Assembly: GCA_964036045.1 (NCBI GenBank)
Contig: CAXIWF010000181.1
Coordinates: forward strand, 53,001-117,000
Origin: Eutreptiella sp. 'Long Island Sound 2002'
Lineage: Eukaryota > Euglenozoa > Euglenophyceae > Eutreptiales > Eutreptiaceae
Reading direction: 5' to 3'
Length of the DNA stretch: 64,000 nt
The notes under the pieces: generated by a model
What the model was told of the DNA's origin: nothing
What the model saw: only the letters and a program-made list of their open reading frames with translations
Database searches by the model: none
Translations under genes and position numbers: made by a program
Shown: in pieces, positions 20,060 through 29,841 of the stretch
Layout of the letters: every line of letters begins with the position of its first letter
How positions within the stretch are numbered: position 1 is the stretch's first letter

Positions 20060-22221
20060 TCCACGCTCTCTGGATCACCTGAGAACTCATCCTCCTGGAC
20101 TCCCGCCCATCTGTCCATCCCTGCATCCATGTCCAGGGCAGCCAACGCATCAAACAAGACGACACGGGTCGCCCATCGTGGCTTAGCCCCCTGATATATA
20201 GGCATCTCTGGGGGGCAATCCCACCAGTCAATGGCAACCTCGCCAACACTCCAAAAGTGTGGCATGTTTTTCCACACGGGGAGCACAAGAATACCCTTGG
20301 CTCCATCCAGCAGTATCTTTTCTACCGTGTCCTTTAGCTCTTCAGGCCGCGGGTGCAAAAATAAACATTTGCCAGTCCATGGCTGACTCATGGCACGATC
20401 TCCATTCTGTGCAAACACGTCAAAAAAATCTGTCACCACCTGTGGATCCTCACCATTCGTCCTGTGTGCCCACTGTATAAACTGACGCCGTGCTGAGGGT
20501 AGGAGCGACAAGCGATTGTCAACTTTCTTCCTATGCGCTGAGCGCCTGATTTGCAGTCGTTCGCTTGCCGTGGTAGGGGCTGCAGGAACCCGTGAAAGCT
20601 TCGACACCTGAGCATTTGGACACCCGGCCGGCGTGTCCTCGGGCGTGACGGTCTCCGAGTTCTGGTCACCCCACCCCCTTGTGAGTCCCCAACCTCCTGC
20701 AAAGCAATCGGGTGGTACCTGAAATCCTGACTTCTGTTGGACTCCTCGGACGGTTCTCTCGTCTGAACTGGCGGGAGGCACCCTGCAGTTACAAGCAGGC
20801 AATTGCACCTCCCCAATCTCCAGCTCTTCTGAGTCCGTCAATATTTCGTGTGAACGCACTTGATCATGTGTCATGCCATGACATACACGTATCATGCATA
20901 TAGGACGCGAGGCCTGCTCATTTTCCCCTTTGTGACAGCACGTGCACGCACTGTGCGCCGCCACTTGGTTCGCCGAGCATCCCACGCCCCTTTGCACCTG
21001 CTCAACGCCGGTGCTCCCAAACCCTGCAGCCCCTCGGCCTGACGGAGGTAATTCAGCAACCTCCTGTAGTTCAGGTTGGGCTACAGGTTTAAAAAGAAGT
21101 TGCGCAATGCGGTCTCCCACTGAGACCATATATTTCTTGGTACCGTTATTCACCAAAAGAACACCAATGTTCCCTCGGAAATCAGAATCAATGACGCCAG
21201 CCGCGACGTCAATACACTTATTCTTAGCAAGGCCCGACCTGGGCTGCAGCTGAGCATAGAACCCTGCTGGTATCGACAATGCGATATCCAGCTGCACCAC
21301 ACGCCGACAGCCAGGCCGAATTTCTGAAGGATGTGCTGCATACACATCGAAACCCGCTGCCCCTGCTGATCCATGCGTGGGTATTTGCCCATGCTTCGTG
21401 AGCATCTGAACTTGCACCTGTAGGTCGCCCACAGCACTCTGGTCAGACTGTCCAGCGATCTGAGTTTCGCAGACCGGCTGACCCCTGCCCTCCCCATGGG
21501 GGGGGGTATCCTGTGCCGAAGTATGTAAACAGAGACCTTGGTCGGACTGGTGTCCACGCGACCGGTCACTGAATTGTTCCTTCGACTCGCGTTCCACCTT
21601 CCGTACCTGAACGGAGGCAACAGACCCATTGACACACTGCACCCTCTGGCATATCATTCTTGAGGGCTGCACGTCAATACACTCCATCGGCAGAACACAG
21701 TGTTTCACTGTGTCCACAGTGAGCCCATACGCCACTAAAAAGGGATAACCCAGGATCAACTCAGGGGTAACGTCCGCTGAGTAAATCCACGCATCCATGC
21801 ACACACACTGCAGAGGACCCAAATAATGACACACAGGCAAAGAAATATTCACTTGCGCGCCCTCAGTCCCGCCTGGCACCGGTTGTGACCCCACAGCACT
21901 GAGGGTAAGGGGCCTCCTGGCTGGCCTCAGTGAACCCTCAGGGAAAGCACTGCGCTTCCCTACAGCAAATACCTCACAACCCGTGTCAATTAATGCACGT
22001 ATGCGTTTAACGCCATATTCACCAAAGTCCACGTCCACTTCTATCCATAGCTCACGTCGTTCCCTTGATTTTACCCGTCTCCCAAAACGGCGGCGCAATC
22101 TCAGGATGCCCTCCCTGCAGTCAACCAATTTAATTTGTGACTGCTGCGCCAAATCACCCGGGAACTGAGCCTCAAGCAGGGACTTACATTTAGCAGAGAT
22201 TGCCCCATGATCTCCACCCCC
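20038..22221 (-). CDS. Gypsy protease-dUTPase ORF with C-terminal domain
   Basis: The frame is open from directly after the gag UAA (22222-22224), in the same frame as gag. No ATG precedes the protease active site; a TTG at 22152 would give 704 aa. Retropepsin: ALIDTG near residue 55 of that numbering, LILGYPFL near 130. dUTPase about 250-385 with all five motifs: AGFDVYAA, PRSGLA, GVIDSDFRGNIG, GDRIAQLLF, GRGAAGFGSTG. Then a Cys-rich patch (CTCCHKGE) and a region at about 570-690 (KGILVLPVWKNMPHFW) recalling a PvlvvP-W-type domain seen in some retroelement polyproteins (low confidence). The stop overlaps the pol start. dUTPase would keep uracil out of element cDNA. Confidence 0.9.
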   Translation of the reverse strand, partial: GGGDHGAISAKCKSLLEAQFPGDLAQQSQIKLVDCREGILRLRRRFGRRVKSRERRELWIEVDVDFGEYGVKRIRALIDTGCEVFAVGKRSAFPEGSLRPARRPLTLSAVGSQPVPGGTEGAQVNISLPVCHYLGPLQCVCMDAWIYSADVTPELILGYPFLVAYGLTVDTVKHCVLPMECIDVQPSRMICQRVQCVNGSVASVQVRKVERESKEQFSDRSRGHQSDQGLCLHTSAQDTPPHGEGRGQPVCETQIAGQSDQSAVGDLQVQVQMLTKHGQIPTHGSAGAAGFDVYAAHPSEIRPGCRRVVQLDIALSIPAGFYAQLQPRSGLAKNKCIDVAAGVIDSDFRGNIGVLLVNNGTKKYMVSVGDRIAQLLFKPVAQPELQEVAELPPSGRGAAGFGSTGVEQVQRGVGCSANQVAAHSACTCCHKGENEQASRPICMIRVCHGMTHDQVRSHEILTDSEELEIGEVQLPACNCRVPPASSDERTVRGVQQKSGFQVPPDCFAGGWGLTRGWGDQNSETVTPEDTPAGCPNAQVSKLSRVPAAPTTASERLQIRRSAHRKKVDNRLSLLPSARRQFIQWAHRTNGEDPQVVTDFFDVFAQNGDRAMSQPWTGKCLFLHPRPEELKDTVEKILLDGAKGILVLPVWKNMPHFWSVGEVAIDWWDCPPEMPIYQGAKPRWATRVVLFDALAALDMDAGMDRWAGVQEDEFSGDPESVDPPPPAT

Positions 22222-22224
22222 TTA
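22222..22224 (-). promoter_or_regulatory. Single in-frame UAA between gag and protease, candidate readthrough
   Basis: Gag ends AAAAGCCCG-TAA and continues in frame as GGGGGTGGAGATCATGGGG, without another stop, into the protease ORF. The purine-rich context after the stop resembles that of gammaretroviral readthrough sites. No pseudoknot could be tested by eye. Confidence 0.55.
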
Positions 22225-24621
22225 CGGGCTTTTCTTATCTTTAGACTTTCGCCATTGCTGCCTCAACTCTGGATGCGCAGTAAAGCAAGACGCCTCGGTA
22301 TGATTAGTCTTGCCACAGTGCTTACACGGGGGGTATGGCCCCTTCTTGGCCTCGGGTGTATTCTTCTCCTGTTTACCCCGCGCCGTGTCCTTACGGAAGG
22401 GATTCTGCTCACATTTCACACCCAGGTGATCCCCACCACACCAAATGCACTTTTGGTCCTTTAAACGCTGCATAATCGTCTTGTGTGGAACTTGTTTTTG
22501 TTCCTTCCAACTTTTTGGCCAATGTGTTTTATCCACTATCCAACACGATCCGTTGTGCGCCTTACCACACGTGGTGCATTTGGGGGGTTCGGATTGCGAG
22601 CGTCCCTTACCACCTTGCTGTCGCGGTCGTCCTTTCCCACTCCCACGATCATCATTGTTCGCTGGTCTCCGACCCCTGAGGTTCCCAATAGCTTCATCAT
22701 CGATGTTTTCTGTCCCAACGCCAGACCCATATCGCTTAGCCAATACCTCCGCACGCCTACGCAACACTAATTTACGGAGAATGAATGAATGTGCTTCCTG
22801 AAAGGTGGACTCACCATACATGGCTTCCACCTCCAACAACTCACTCACCTCTTTCTGAAAGCATTTAGCCCTGGCCAGTGCATCCATATAGGTCTTCTTG
22901 GCCGTTTGGGCAGAAATTGTACCAACACGATTAAACAGAACCTGAAACTTCAAAAACCATCTCCTATATGGCATGGGGAGTCGATTGGGTGGGGTAGTAT
23001 CTTTCCATTCTTGCTCAAGGACATGAGGATTTTGCAACTCGGCAGCCTCTTCCTTGAGCATTGCCCAAATATGGTCATACCCCCACCCCAATTCCGTTAC
23101 ACAATCCCAAAAAGCCGCCGCGTCCTCACTCGGCAAGGCCGAGAGGAGCGCGAGTGTGCGGAGTTCGGGGGTAAGGGAGGCCGACCAATATTTCAACCAA
23201 TAGTCACAGTGTCGTTCAAAATGAAAAAACGTAGCGTAATCTCCATCAAACGTAGGTCTCTTAATAAAACGTTGAATGTCTTTCTTAGTGTCTCGATCCA
23301 GCAACCCAAAGTCGTTATCCATATCCCCCCGATCACTTGAGAACAATCCCCTTATGTGGGCTTCGGTTCCTGTACTGGTGGGGTTGTCCTCATTCTCCGG
23401 CTGTGCCTCGGGGTGCACTGAAAAAAATCGGTGCAAATCATGAAAACGAACTTGTTTCTCACCAATCAACCCGGCCCCTTCCCTTTTAGGTCGTTGTGCC
23501 AGTGGCCCGGGAGAGAACTTACCCCCGAACACATTGCGTGACCCTTCAGGGTGGGAACTATTTGATACAAAATCAGACGCTTTCATGGCGCCCGACTCAA
23601 AAGAAGGAGGCATACCAATGCGATGAACGAAGTCACCGAATCGGCTTACCTTCTCCGTGTCGGACCCTTGTTTCACCTCGTGACTCGGTTGATTAATGAA
23701 TTCCTTCTTTACTTCCTTCGGTCCAGCGCCCGATTCTGTGGACGAAGGCCAATGTGAAGGAAGGGACAATTGTTGATGTGAATCATGGGACTCATGCACC
23801 TCATGAGACCCAAAACCATCGACTAATTGTCGGAACTCTAATAATTCAATTTGAGCCGATTGCAACATTTGTTGCACCTCTTCGATATCACCTTCCAACT
23901 TAGTCAAACGATCATCATCCACCGGCGAGACCGTTGTTCTAGTTTTCAAAGAACCATCCGTTGAAGACAATTGTTCATGAATCATCAACCGTTGAACCTC
24001 ATCCTCCATCCTAGTCATGACCCTTTCCTCAAGCTGTGAAATATATTGTGCGGATGACTCTCGTACCTCCGCCATCAAAGAATTCTTATGCAAAGAAAAT
24101 TCATGTTTGACCATAGCGTCAAGCGATGTCGGATCACGCCGACCATAAACGCTCATGCCATGATCCAACTCCGCTTTCATTTCCACAAGTTGGTTCAAAA
24201 CACTCTTAGAGTGTTTATCAAAATCACCAAATGGCACAAAGGACTCATTCAAACGCTGCTCAAGGTTTTTAATCGACTCGTTGCTCGCGTTCAACTTCTC
24301 CAAGACTCGCTCAATCTCGTCAACACGTTCCCCAAGAGTGCCAATGCGTCCGTCACGAACAAGCGTTTGAATGGAACTCTGGATGGAGTCAATGCGCTTG
24401 TTCAATTGAGATTCGCAATCCCCAACGGCCACACTAATGTCTCCATTCAAATTTTTCCGATGACCACGAACTTCATTGCGCATCTCGACCCCAAATGGTT
24501 CCAACGCCTTGGTGATGATCTCACGAACCCATGGACCCAATTGCAATTTAATATCCTCCACCGAGAGTGCGTTACGCCGTGATTGGAGCGTCGATATGTC
24601 CGTTTGAATTTGTTGAATCAA
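22222..24621 (-). CDS. Gypsy Gag-like protein with three zinc knuckles, 5' truncated
   Basis: A 799-aa frame counted from a TTG at 24621; the first ATG in frame is about 47 codons later (near 24480) and an in-frame TGA sits at 24637-24639 in foreign sequence, so the native start is lost. The N-terminal 300 residues are heptad-rich and probably coiled coil. A retrotransposon gag core follows about 445-640 (RPTFDGDYATFFHFERHCDY, PYRRWFLKFQVLFN). Three Cys/His knuckles: CTTCGKAHNGSC (near 682), CIWCGGDHLGVKC (near 724) and canonical CKHCGKTNHTEASC (near 767), in a Lys/Arg-rich tail. Would package element RNA. Confidence 0.88.
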   Translation of the reverse strand: MIQQIQTDISTLQSRRNALSVEDIKLQLGPWVREIITKALEPFGVEMRNEVRGHRKNLNGDISVAVGDCESQLNKRIDSIQSSIQTLVRDGRIGTLGERVDEIERVLEKLNASNESIKNLEQRLNESFVPFGDFDKHSKSVLNQLVEMKAELDHGMSVYGRRDPTSLDAMVKHEFSLHKNSLMAEVRESSAQYISQLEERVMTRMEDEVQRLMIHEQLSSTDGSLKTRTTVSPVDDDRLTKLEGDIEEVQQMLQSAQIELLEFRQLVDGFGSHEVHESHDSHQQLSLPSHWPSSTESGAGPKEVKKEFINQPSHEVKQGSDTEKVSRFGDFVHRIGMPPSFESGAMKASDFVSNSSHPEGSRNVFGGKFSPGPLAQRPKREGAGLIGEKQVRFHDLHRFFSVHPEAQPENEDNPTSTGTEAHIRGLFSSDRGDMDNDFGLLDRDTKKDIQRFIKRPTFDGDYATFFHFERHCDYWLKYWSASLTPELRTLALLSALPSEDAAAFWDCVTELGWGYDHIWAMLKEEAAELQNPHVLEQEWKDTTPPNRLPMPYRRWFLKFQVLFNRVGTISAQTAKKTYMDALARAKCFQKEVSELLEVEAMYGESTFQEAHSFILRKLVLRRRAEVLAKRYGSGVGTENIDDEAIGNLRGRRPANNDDRGSGKGRPRQQGGKGRSQSEPPKCTTCGKAHNGSCWIVDKTHWPKSWKEQKQVPHKTIMQRLKDQKCIWCGGDHLGVKCEQNPFRKDTARGKQEKNTPEAKKGPYPPCKHCGKTNHTEASCFTAHPELRQQWRKSKDKKSP

Positions 24622-24633
24622 AGGAACATAAGT

Positions 24634-24667
24634 CCGTCAACAAATCGTCGTGGTACCACTTCTCCAG
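24634..24667 (-). repeat. 34-bp direct repeat, outer copy (pol stub beside gag)
   Basis: Identical to 18013-18046. It is an isolated stub of the RNase H region placed upstream of gag, followed by the D tail. Confidence 0.85.
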
Positions 24668-24739
24668 AGGGCTTGACATTGGGGCATTTCAAGATCGCAA
24701 AAGGGTCCAAGAGAGGTCAAACACTTTTTCATAATTATC
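24668..24739. repeat. D tail beside gypsy P2
   Basis: Same 72-bp piece and same joint (CCAG|AGGG) as at 4272. Confidence 0.85.
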
Positions 24740-25606
24740 ATTTTCTGTGTTTAGACGCCTTCGTCTCATATTTTTGCATGTATGTATGGTTTGTGGTAAA
24801 CAGCGGAGAGACCAGCAAGGGGAGCATCCCGGTCGACCAACTATGGGTAGGAATGTGATGTAATGATAGGAAGGAAGGCTTTTGTGAAGTGGAATGCATC
24901 CTGAAGGTGGTAGGAAGCCGTGGTGCAGTGCAAAGTATACCCAGCACCCTCCTTGTGTGGCGAAAAACATCCCCAATTTTTACCCCGATTTTACTAGTGA
25001 GCGGTGGACCTTAATGGAGCTGCGGCGGCTGGACAATGTTTTGGTTTGGCAAAGCGGGTGGAGATGTCCATGCCCTGATCCCAGAGACCTCACTAACGCC
25101 ATTGGCTTGGGGCACAGAAGCCGTGGATACATCCTGAAGGAGTCCCTTGGGTTGCCGACTATGCCTATGGAGAACTACCCAGAATCATGCCTTTTTTGTA
25201 TGTATGGTTTGTGGTAAACAGCGGAGAGACCAGCAAGGGGAGTGCCACGCATTTTGAATGACAAGGCATGGTGGCTTGTTGTGCAATTGCTACGGGAACA
25301 AATCCACCAATGAACATCTCATCACATTAGTGCCGGAGAGTCATCCGTGAGGCTGAACCTTTACTAGGTAGCACGTTCAGCGTGGATAATCCACGTTGTC
25401 TTGCAGGGTGCTCACAGGCTGTGCAATCGCCGTGCATTTTTTTGCTTCACTGTTGACTACCCTAGCCACAGCTGTGCTACCCAGCTGGGTGCAGTGCATG
25501 AGCTTTTGAATGACAATGCATGGTGTGGTTCGGTTAAATCGCCAGGGCAGCAGGGTTCACCCAGATAGCTAGGATCCATAGAGCGAAAAAAAAACCAAAA
25601 AAAAAA
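24740..25606. repeat. Module B copy 2
   Basis: Full-length copy with a few substitutions (for example CCCGGTCGACC for CCCGGGTGACC near 24828). Confidence 0.8.
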
Positions 25607-26709
25607 TGTCCGACGGACAATAGGATTTTCCCCTAACCTTATCCTTTTGTCCGACGGACAATTTTAAATTGTCCGTAGGACAATTTTTTATTGTCCGTCG
25701 GACGATTTGTTTTTCGTAGCATTTGACGGACAGAACTTTATTCGATGTTTCACAGCCACTTTTACTTACCACAGGCTGCAATGAGTTGTCCCGCTGACGA
25801 TTTTTTTCGGACAATTTTAAATTGTCCGTCGGACAATTTTTTATTGTCCGTCGGACGATTTGTCTTTCGTAGCATTTGACGGACAGAACCTTATCCTTTT
25901 GTCTGACGGACAATTTTAAATTGTCCGTCGGACAATTTTAAATTGTCCGTCGAACAATTTTTTATTGTCCGTCGGACGATTTGTCTTTCGTAGCATTTGA
26001 CGGACAGAACTTTATTCGATGTTTCACAGCCACTTTTACTTACCACAGGCTGCAATGAGTTGTCCCGCTGACGGCTTTTTTCGGACAATTTTAAATTGTC
26101 CGTCGGACAATTTTTTATTGTCCGTCGGACGATTTGTCTTTCGTAGCATTTGACGGACAGAACCTTATCCTTTTGTCCGACGGACAATTTTAAATTGTCC
26201 GTCGGACAATTTTTTATTGTCTTTCGGACGATTTGTCTTTCGTAGCGTTTGACGGACAGAACTTTATTCGATGTTTCACAGCCACTTTTACTTACCACAG
26301 GCTGCAATGAGTTGTCCCGCTGACGATTTTTTTCAGACAATTTTAAATTGTCTGTCGGACAATTTTTTATTGTCCGTCGGACGATTTGTCTTTCATAGCA
26401 TTTGACGGACAGAACCTTATCCTTTTGTCCGACGGACAATTTTAAATTGTCCGTCGGACAATTTTTTATTGTCCGTCGGACAATTTGTCTTTCGTAGCCT
26501 TTGACGGACAGAACTTTTTTCGCTGTTTCACAGCCCCTTTTACTTACCACAGGCTGCAATGAGTTGTCCCGCTGACGATTTTTCTCGGACAATTTTAAAT
26601 TGTCCGTCGGACAATTTTAAATTGTCCGTCGGACAATCTTTTATTGTCCGTCGGACGATTTGTCTTTCGTAGCATTTGACGGACAGAACCTTATCCTTTT
26701 GTCCGACGG
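25607..26709. repeat. Module C minisatellite, array 2
   Basis: About 1.1 kb, starting with the TCCGTAGGACAA variant also seen in the arrays at 35571 and 55473. Confidence 0.9.
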
Positions 26710-27164
26710 TGCCAAAGGATGCCGTCCCGCCCCAAAAGCACCCCCCCTCCCCTTGCCGTAAAAGCACCCCCCCCTTTGAAATGCTGAAAGGCCCACCCCT
26801 TTCAAAGGACGTTGGAGCAAGGCCCAGCCTTTGAGTGGCGCACAGTGTCCTATCACACGCAGGGGGTGGGCATCGTAGCGGTGCAGCAACGGACACTCCA
26901 ACTCTCATTGTCACTATGGAAGGCCAGGAAATGGGGGGGGGTCCACTTATTCGGGCTCAAGGTTTCAGGCTGAAGTAAATGATCATAAAGCAGTGCACGT
27001 GCTGCATTTCGGCTTCAAATACTCAGTCCCTGGCCCTCAACACTCTCTGGTTACCCATTGTCCCCCCCCCCCAAGCCTCCAAAAATTCGAAGAGGGCTTG
27101 ACATTGGGGCATTTCAAGATCGCAAAAGGGTCCAAGAGAGGTCAAACACTTTTTCATAATTATC
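26710..27164. repeat. Module D copy 2
   Basis: Like 6337-6790, but CATAATTATC is followed by module B instead of satellite E. Confidence 0.8.
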
Positions 27165-28031
27165 ATTTTCTGTGTTTAGACGCCTTCGTCTCATATTTTT
27201 GCATGTATGTATGGTTTGTGGTAAACAGCGGAGAGACCAGCAAGGGGAGCATCCCGGGTGACCAACTATGGGTAGGAATGTGATGTAATGATAGGAAGGA
27301 AGGCTTTTGTGAAGTGGAATGCATCCTGAAGGTGGTAGGAAGCCGTGGTGCAGTGCAAAGTATACCCAGCACCCTCCTTGTGTGGCGAAAAACATCCCCA
27401 ATTTTTACCCCGATTTTACTAGTGAGCGGTGGACCTTAATGGAGCTGCGGCGGCTGGACAATGTTTTGGTTTGGCAAAGCGGGTGGAGATGTCCATGCCC
27501 TGATCCCAGAGACCTCACTAACGCCATTGGCTTGGGGCACAGAAGACGTGGATACATCCTGAAGGAGTCCCTTGGGTTGCCGACTATGCCTATGGAGAAC
27601 TACCCAGAATCATGCCTTTTTTGTATGTATGGTTTGTGGTAAACAGCGGAGAGACCAGCAAGGGGAGTGCCACGCATTTTGAATGACAAGGCATGGTGGC
27701 TTGTTGTGCAATTGCTACGGGAACAAATCCACCAATGAACATCTCATCACATTAGTGCCGGAGAGTCATCCGTGAGGCTGAACCTTTACTAGGTAGCACG
27801 TTTAGCGTGGATAATCCACGTTGTCTTGCAGGGTGCTCACAGGCTGTGCAATCGCCGTGCATTTTTTTGCTTCACTGTTGACTACCCTAGCCACAGCTGT
27901 GCTACCCAGCTGGGTGCAGTGCATGAGCTTTTGAATGACAATGCATGGTGTGGTTCGGTTAAATCGCCAGGGCAGCAGGGTTCATCCAGATAGCTAGGAT
28001 CCATAGAGCGAAAAAAAAACCAAAAAAAAAA
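27165..28031. repeat. Module B copy 3
   Basis: Full-length copy, second of a local B-C-D tandem pair. Confidence 0.8.
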
Positions 28032-29387
28032 TGTCCGACGGACAATAGGATATTCCCCCTAACCTTATCCTTTTGTCCGACGGACAATTTTAAATTGTCC
28101 GTCGGACGATTTGTCTTTCGTAGCATTTGACGGACAGAACTTTATTCGATGTTTCACAGCCACTTTTACTTACCACAGGCTGCAATGAGTTGTCCCGCTG
28201 ACGATTTTTTTCGGACAATTTTAAATTGTCCGTCGGACAATTTTTTATTGTCCGTCGGACGATTTGTCTTTCGTAGCATTTGACGGACAGAACCTTATCC
28301 TTTTGTCTGACGGACAATTTTAAATTGTCCGTCGGACAATTTTAAATTGTCCGTCGAACAATTTTTTATTGTCCGTCGGACGATTTGTCTTTCGTAGCAT
28401 TTGACGGACAGAACTTTATTCGATGTTTCACAGCCACTTTTACTTACCACAGGCTGCAATGAGTTGTCCCGCTGACGATTTTTTTCGGACAATTTTAAAT
28501 TGTCCGTCGGACAATTTTTTATTGTCCGTCGGACGATTTGTCTTTCGTAGCATTTGACGGACAGAACCTTATCCTTTTGTCCGACGGACAATTTTAAATT
28601 GTCCGTCCGACAATTTTTTATTGTCTTTCGGACGATTTGTCTTTCGTAGCGTTTGACGGACAGAACTTTATTCGATGTTTCACAGCCACTTTTACTTACC
28701 ACAGGCTGCAATGAGTTGTCCCGCTGACGATTTTTCTCGGACAATTTTAAATTGTCTGTCGGACAATTTTTTATTGTCCGTCGGACGATTTGTCTTTCGT
28801 AGCATTTGACGGACAGAACCTTATCCTTTTGTCTGACGGACAATTTTAAATTGTCCGTCGGACAATTTTAAATTGTCCGTCGAACAATTTTTTATTGTCC
28901 GTCGGACGATTTGTCTTTCGTAGCATTTGACGGACAGAACTTTATTCGATGTTTCACAGCCACTTTTACTTACCACAGGCTGCAATGAGTTGTCCCGCTG
29001 ACGATTTTTTTCGGACAATTTTAAATTGTCCGTCGGACAATTTTTTATTGTCCGTCGGACGATTTGTCTTTCGTAGCATTTGACGGACAGAACCTTATCC
29101 TTTTGTCCGACGGACAATTTTAAATTGTCCGTCGGACAATTTTTTATTGTCCGTCGGACAATTTGTCTTTCGTAGCCTTTGACGGACAGAACTTTTTTCG
29201 CTGTTTCACAGCCCCTTTTACTTACCACAGGCTGTAATGAGTTGTCCCGCTGACGATTTTTCTCGGACAATTTTAAATTGTCCGTCGGACAATGTTAAAT
29301 TGTCCGTCGGACAATCTTTTATTGTCCGTCGGACGATTTGTCTTTCGTAGCATTTGACGGACAGAACCTTATCCTTTTGTCCGACGG
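28032..29387. repeat. Module C minisatellite, array 3 (longest)
   Basis: About 1.36 kb; it has an additional higher-order unit relative to array 1. The last units carry TGTAATGAGTTG and ACAATGTTAAATTG variants shared with the arrays at 44443 and 46571. Confidence 0.9.
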
Positions 29388-29841
29388 TGCCAAAGGATGC
29401 CGTCCCGCCCCAAAAGCACCCCCCCTCCCCTTGCCGTAAAAGCACCCCCCCCTTTGAAATGCTGAAAGGCCCACCCCTTTCAAAGGACGTTGGAGCAAGG
29501 CCCAGCCTTTGAGTGGCGCACAGTGTCCTATCACACGCAGGGGGTGGGCATCGTAGCGGTGCAGCAACGGACACTCCAACTCTCATTGTCACTATGGAAG
29601 GCCAGGAAATGGGGGGGGGTCCACTTATTCGGGCTCAAGGTTTCAGGCTGAAGTAAATGATCATAAAGCAGTGCACGTGCTGCATTTCGGTTTCAAATAC
29701 TCAGTCCCTGGCCCTCAACACTCTCTGGTTACCCATTGTCCCCCCCCCCAAGCCTCCAAAAATTCGAAGAGGGCTTGACATTGGGGCATTTCAAGATCGC
29801 AAAAGGGTCCAAGGGAGGTCAAACACTTTTTCATAATTATC
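29388..29841. repeat. Module D copy 3
   Basis: Followed by satellite E. Has CCAAGGGAGG where most copies have CCAAGAGAGG, as does the copy at 47653. Confidence 0.8.

Larger units (their letters stand above)
15990..24633 (-). mobile_element. Ty3/gypsy-type retrotransposon copy P2, most complete copy
   Basis: In minus order: gag-like ORF, protease-dUTPase ORF, then RT-RNase H-integrase-chromodomain ORF. The domain order and chromodomain place it with chromovirus-like Ty3/gypsy elements; the dUTPase is an uncommon addition. The 3' end is removed by the LINE and the 5' end stops in gag, joined at 24633/24634 to a 34-bp stub of pol. No LTR, primer-binding site or polypurine tract was found at either edge. 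The element cannot be complete as it stands. Confidence 0.9.

Noticed and set aside
15990-24739. LTRs of the gypsy element
   Set aside because: No direct repeat of LTR length flanks any copy. The only flanking repeat found is the 34-bp pol stub, which is coding sequence.
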